From the NCBI GenBank assembly GCA_027382625.1, contig JAJKFJ010015336.1:1-10630 (forward strand): 10,630 bases of DNA, given 5' to 3'. Below the pieces are notes generated by a model. The model made no database searches and was not told the DNA's origin. It was given only the letters and a program-made list of their open reading frames with translations. The translations under genes were made by a program, and so were the position numbers. Shown here piece after piece: positions 8,601 through 10,630 of this stretch; position 1 is the first letter of the stretch, and each line of letters begins with the position of its first letter. This DNA is from Tetmemena sp. SeJ-2015. Lineage: Eukaryota; Ciliophora; Spirotrichea; Sporadotrichida; Oxytrichidae.

Positions 8601-10095
8601 TGGTCACAGTCAAAACTACAAAGTATTTTAGAGCAATAAAGAGAACAAAGTCATTCACAGATAAGATATCTGGAGAGTTAACTTACTCTTTGGTTAAAGG
8701 GAATTCATATTTGTGCAGGTGTTTGTCGTCAATTTAATTTATGATTTAAAATTTAAAGACTCTCTAACAATAATTCACAAAATCATCAAAGTTCAGTTTC
8801 AAGACTTAACTCTTAATGCTTATAATTAACACATTCCTATTACTATCAACTTATAAATATAACTTTCTCTCAGGATACGAATCACTGCTTAGATCTTCTT
8901 ATGGAGCCTCCTGTGCTCCCACCAGCCTCTTCTCTGCCTCCACTCCTCGCTCAAAATTAAAATGCAATACTCCAGGTGGAAACTAATCATTAAAGTTTTG
9001 CTCTATTGTATCAATGAGTGAGTGCTAGTCTATCATGCCAGACATTTCTCTCATGAAAGACTGCACGTTTAACTCAGTCATTTCTAGTTTCTCTCTCAGA
9101 GTCTTGTTCTCTCTTTTAAGTTGCTGTAGTGATTGCTCCAACATCTGCGCCCTAGAATACACAGAGCTCACTCCCTTCTAGTTTTCAACTGCGCTGGTGG
9201 TGTTCCTGTAAATAAGTGCTTAAATCTCTTGGGAGATGTGTCTTTCTTTTGCTTCCTACTCTTCTATTCTGGTTTAGAGTTTCTTATATTCCTATAGAAG
9301 TTGCTTCATGTGTTGCTCTTTAACCTTTATAGATGCATCCCTCTCAGCTGCTTCTTTTTATTTGACTGCTAGCTTGGATTACAGCTGATCCATATCCTTT
9401 GCGGACGACTCTTCTGCCTTGGCAGCTATCTAAGGCATCTTAGCTGCAGTCCTCCATCTATTAAATGCTTATGTGATTACTCTCTGCTGTTTCTTTTCAA
9501 AATTGGCCAGTAATAGATCTCTCACATACTTTTCTCTTAACTTCAGGTGAATGAGATGCGTCTTGTACTGAATATCTGAGTCCTTAGTTAAAGCCTAAAC
9601 TTTAATCTTTTGGAAGACATCTTGCTTAAAGCGCAGGGATCTCAGTTTATTGGAGTTGAATATTTTAGCAAATTAGTTCTCCATCTTCACAAACACCAAT
9701 TGATACTTGGTCATCATAAAATGAGAAAAATAGAAAGAGAATTAAATTATACAAATCATGTTGACAGTCTCAGCTTGGAGCACTGCTTATTTCTGCTCCT
9801 CTCTCATTCTAGTTTCTTTGCGCACCTGTCGGTGGAGCTTTTCATTAAGCTCTGTGTTTTATTACCTGAGTTAGTCATACTTCTGTTTCTAGCTCTGAAT
9901 GTAAGTCTTGAGTTGATCTATGCTCATTCCCAGGTACTTTCCAAGTTCAAAAGGAGTAACCTGCACCTGAGGTAGCGAGGTTAATTGGGCGTAGTTGAAA
10001 CCGGGGCATAGCATTTGTGCTCCTGAAAATTAGGGCTGCACATCCTCACTTTCAACCTACTGGTCGATATAGTTCATTTCTCCTCTGAAACTCAT
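5637..10095 (-). CDS. Coiled-coil protein with central C2 domain and C-terminal GAS2 domain, interrupted by IESs
   Basis: Starts at ATG 10095-10093 and ends at TGA 5639-5637. Removing eight candidate IESs (391 bp) leaves 1356 codons. The N-terminal 400 residues are mostly coiled coil (plus 9990-8890). A C2-like beta-sandwich follows at about residues 425-560 (LTVTISANDVDLDEEY, YVTIGGK, RVTIIVKSLG). Next are a Pro/Gln-rich linker to about 690 and a long coiled coil of about 500 residues (e.g. LQRDFDSLPLEIKGVEQKL). A GAS2 domain lies near residues 1245-1310 (PVPIKRLGNGYYLFG, KLVIRVGGGFMIIEEF), and a basic Ser/Lys tail ends the protein. GAS2 domains bind microtubules and C2 domains bind membranes or proteins, so a cytoskeletal linker is inferred. 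Caveat: ATG 8708 with a GTAAGT...TTGTAG intron (8686-8616) gives an alternative N-terminus (MNSLQPK joined to ILTVTISAND), which would make 8708-5637 and the region above 8730 two genes. I favour one gene because the shared frame has no TGA while the other two frames have several in the same stretch. Confidence 0.65.
6231..6266. other. Candidate in-phase IES, pointer GCATTC (30 bp)
   Basis: GCATTC at 6231-6236 and 6261-6266, 30 bp apart. On the minus strand the insert puts a hydrophobic patch (IYSVCYLFEC) into a coiled coil. Removal joins LTDERREC to EKELKIIQSEM and restores the charged heptad-like pattern. Confidence 0.75.
6604..6673. other. Candidate IES, pointer TTGACA (64 bp)
   Basis: TTGACA at 6604-6609 and 6668-6673 flanks 64 very AT-rich bases. 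The coiled-coil frame differs on the two sides. Removal joins LRIELEGVK to IVQADLEEAENL (minus strand) in frame. Confidence 0.8.
6826..6872. other. Candidate IES, pointer GAGT (43 bp)
   Basis: GAGT at 6826-6829 and 6869-6872. The minus-strand frames differ on each side. Removing 43 bp joins VNHQESLKL to EQEKADCEYDMG, a continuous coiled coil. Confidence 0.7.
7390..7427. other. Candidate IES, pointer TCAA (34 bp)
   Basis: TCAA at 7390-7393 and 7424-7427. Retained, the minus-strand frame meets TGA inside or beside it. Removing 34 bp joins LKELEKTLQVL to RVEVENANLQNEKL in frame. Confidence 0.7.
7808..7848. other. Candidate IES, pointer CTTATCT (34 bp)
   Basis: A 7-bp repeat, CTTATCT, at 7808-7814 and 7842-7848. 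Removing 34 bp gives the phase change needed between the Pro/Gln-rich linker and the coiled coil, joining QPEQRQPRQA to SPFKPTVAHVDDF on the minus strand. Confidence 0.8.
8618..8651. other. Candidate in-phase IES at the C2-domain edge, pointer ACAAAGT (27 bp)
   Basis: A 7-bp repeat, ACAAAGT, at 8618-8624 and 8645-8651. Removing 27 bp deletes a hydrophobic insertion and gives NDFVVLTVTISANDVDL, a good first C2 strand. It also lies within a possible 71-nt intron (8616-8686), so it could instead be an IES inside an intron or a chance repeat. Confidence 0.6.
8729..8849. other. Candidate in-phase IES, pointer TCAA (117 bp), or an intergenic region
   Basis: TCAA at 8729-8732 and 8846-8849 bounds the most AT-rich stretch of the minus-strand gene. 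Removing 117 bp keeps the phase and joins YPERKLYLQV to DDKHLHKYEFPL. If 8708 is the true start of the C2/GAS2 gene, this stretch would instead be promoter and the downstream end of a neighbouring gene. Confidence 0.45.
9713..9759. other. Candidate in-phase IES, pointer ATCAT (42 bp)
   Basis: ATCAT at 9713-9717 and 9755-9759. The 42-bp insert encodes a hydrophobic/aromatic run (IIQFSFYFSHF) within a coiled coil. Removal joins VLQAETVNM to MTKYQLVFVKMEN on the minus strand. Confidence 0.65.
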
Positions 10096-10235
10096 TAAAA
10101 TCACTACTGTGGTTTATTATTTTTCAAATTGATTAACTTTAAATGTAATCTCACAAATAATTCTGCCTCTATCTGATGGAGTAGAGGAAATAAAAGAAAA
10201 TTAAAACAGAGAGATTAAATATAATTAACATTCAA
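10096..10235. promoter_or_regulatory. Divergent intergenic region between the GAS2 gene and the CFAP221-like gene
   Basis: 140 bp, AT-rich, between two opposite ATGs. It must contain both 5' flanks. An A/T-only run near 10214-10226 could serve as a core promoter for the plus gene, but no specific motif is recognised. A telomere-addition boundary is possible here too. Confidence 0.45.
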
Positions 10236-10630
10236 ATGTCGCAAGAAGATGGACTCATGCTCATCAGCGGGGACGGCTTCAATCCCTAAGCGTCCAGCAT
10301 GTCACAGAGAGGCCAATCACTGGAGGTGCAGAGAAGACTCCTTGCTAAAACAAAAACTGACAAAATCAATGGACTCCTCAAAAAGAGTAATCATCTTAAT
10401 CTTCTCAAATTCATAACTCAATAATAAATAAGCTAACGCACTTATTTTATTAACGCTCCTAGTTGAGAGTGGATTCGTTTCTTGTGTCTTTGCTTATTCT
10501 AAAGTTAATGAATGTAGATACATTTGATAACGTCGGCTCAAATGGAATATTTGGAGCGAGTCCCTCCGTGGTCAAGTTTGCAGGCTTTGAAATTTGCAAG
10601 ACTCACACCCTCAAGGTGAGGCTGATCAAT
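10236..10630 (+). CDS. CFAP221: CFAP221/PCDP1-like ciliary central-pair protein, 5' part, cut by the window end
   Basis: Opens at ATG 10236 (MSQEDGLMLISGDGFN) and reads with TAA/TAG as Gln. The frame is lost at TGA 10461 unless the TAACGC-bounded 17 bp is removed. A further in-phase 45 bp (GAT-bounded) encodes a hydrophobic stretch and is probably also an IES. The joined product continues through VDTFDNVGSNG, then GASPSVVKFAGFEICKTHT and LKVRLIN at the window edge, near residues 73-111. This matches, from memory of the family, the start of the ASH/MSP-like domain of CFAP221 (PCDP1/FAP221). It has the same order of features: an aromatic-containing helix, Asn, a short linker, a Pro followed by a beta strand with hydrophobic-Phe-Gly, and a strand ending in Asn. 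It also lies at a similar distance from the N-terminus. CFAP221 belongs to the C1d projection of motile-cilium central pairs. Another ASH-domain protein cannot be excluded on 40 residues. Transcribed divergently from the GAS2 gene, 140 bp apart. Confidence 0.55.
10434..10456. other. Candidate IES, pointer TAACGC (17 bp)
   Basis: TAACGC at 10434-10439 and 10451-10456. Retained, the CFAP221-like frame ends at TGA 10461. Removing 17 bp shifts into the frame that encodes the ASH-like domain, joining TQQQISQR to SQLRVD. This is too short for a spliceosomal intron and lacks GT...AG. Confidence 0.7.
10472..10519. other. Candidate in-phase IES, pointer GAT (45 bp)
   Basis: GAT at 10472-10474 and 10517-10519. 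The insert encodes a hydrophobic run (SFLVSLLILKLM). Removal gives QLRVDTFDNVGSNG, which fits the CFAP221 pattern better. The pointer is only 3 bp and there is no frame effect. Confidence 0.45.

Noticed and set aside
8716..8874. CAGG repeat (8716-8719 and 8871-8874) as the IES boundary between the coiled coil and C2 parts
   Set aside because: Joining there runs straight into a TGA overlapping ATG 8708. It could mark a gene end, but the repeat is short and TCAA gives a better protein.
48..10630. Decayed pseudogenes under the standard code
   Set aside because: In-frame TAA/TAG are too many and sit in otherwise intact protein. TGA is specifically avoided, and frame changes coincide with direct repeats.

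Overview
The window looks like germline (micronuclear) DNA of a ciliate, most likely a spirotrich/hypotrich such as an Oxytricha or Stylonychia relative. Two lines of evidence support this. First, the genes only read through if TAA and TAG encode glutamine and TGA is the sole stop. Second, each long gene is broken many times by short, AT-rich segments flanked by direct repeats of 3-7 bp. Removing one repeat copy plus the intervening DNA restores the reading frame, or deletes an incongruous hydrophobic stretch, and gives sensible protein across the junction. That is how internal eliminated sequences (IESs) and their pointers behave. I found about 25 candidates, all in linear (unscrambled) order. 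Ten have repeats of 6-7 bp and are strong; the 3-4 bp ones are individually weaker. Many lack GT...AG ends, so introns cannot explain the set.

Layout: (1) + strand, about 48-5487: one long gene in about 16 pieces. It encodes a basic, Ser/Asn/Gln/Lys-rich protein of about 1600 residues with RCC1-type repeats near the C-terminus. (2) 5488-5636: a 149-bp convergent spacer. (3) - strand, 10095-5637: a coiled-coil protein with a central C2 domain and a C-terminal GAS2 (microtubule-binding) domain, about 1355 residues if it is a single gene. An alternative start at 8708, with a canonical 71-nt intron, would split it in two. (4) 10096-10235: a 140-bp divergent spacer. (5) + strand, 10236 to the window end: the 5' part of a gene resembling CFAP221/PCDP1, a ciliary central-pair protein.

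Two of the three genes point to microtubule or axoneme functions. The RCC1-type gene has no clear assignment. No tRNA, rRNA, transposase, CRISPR array or telomeric C4A4/G4T4 repeat was seen. IES features below run from the first base of the left pointer to the last base of the right pointer; the excised length is the distance between the two copies. Lengths and phases were counted by hand. Because candidates were chosen to restore the frame, the decisive test is comparison with the macronuclear (somatic) sequence of the same species.
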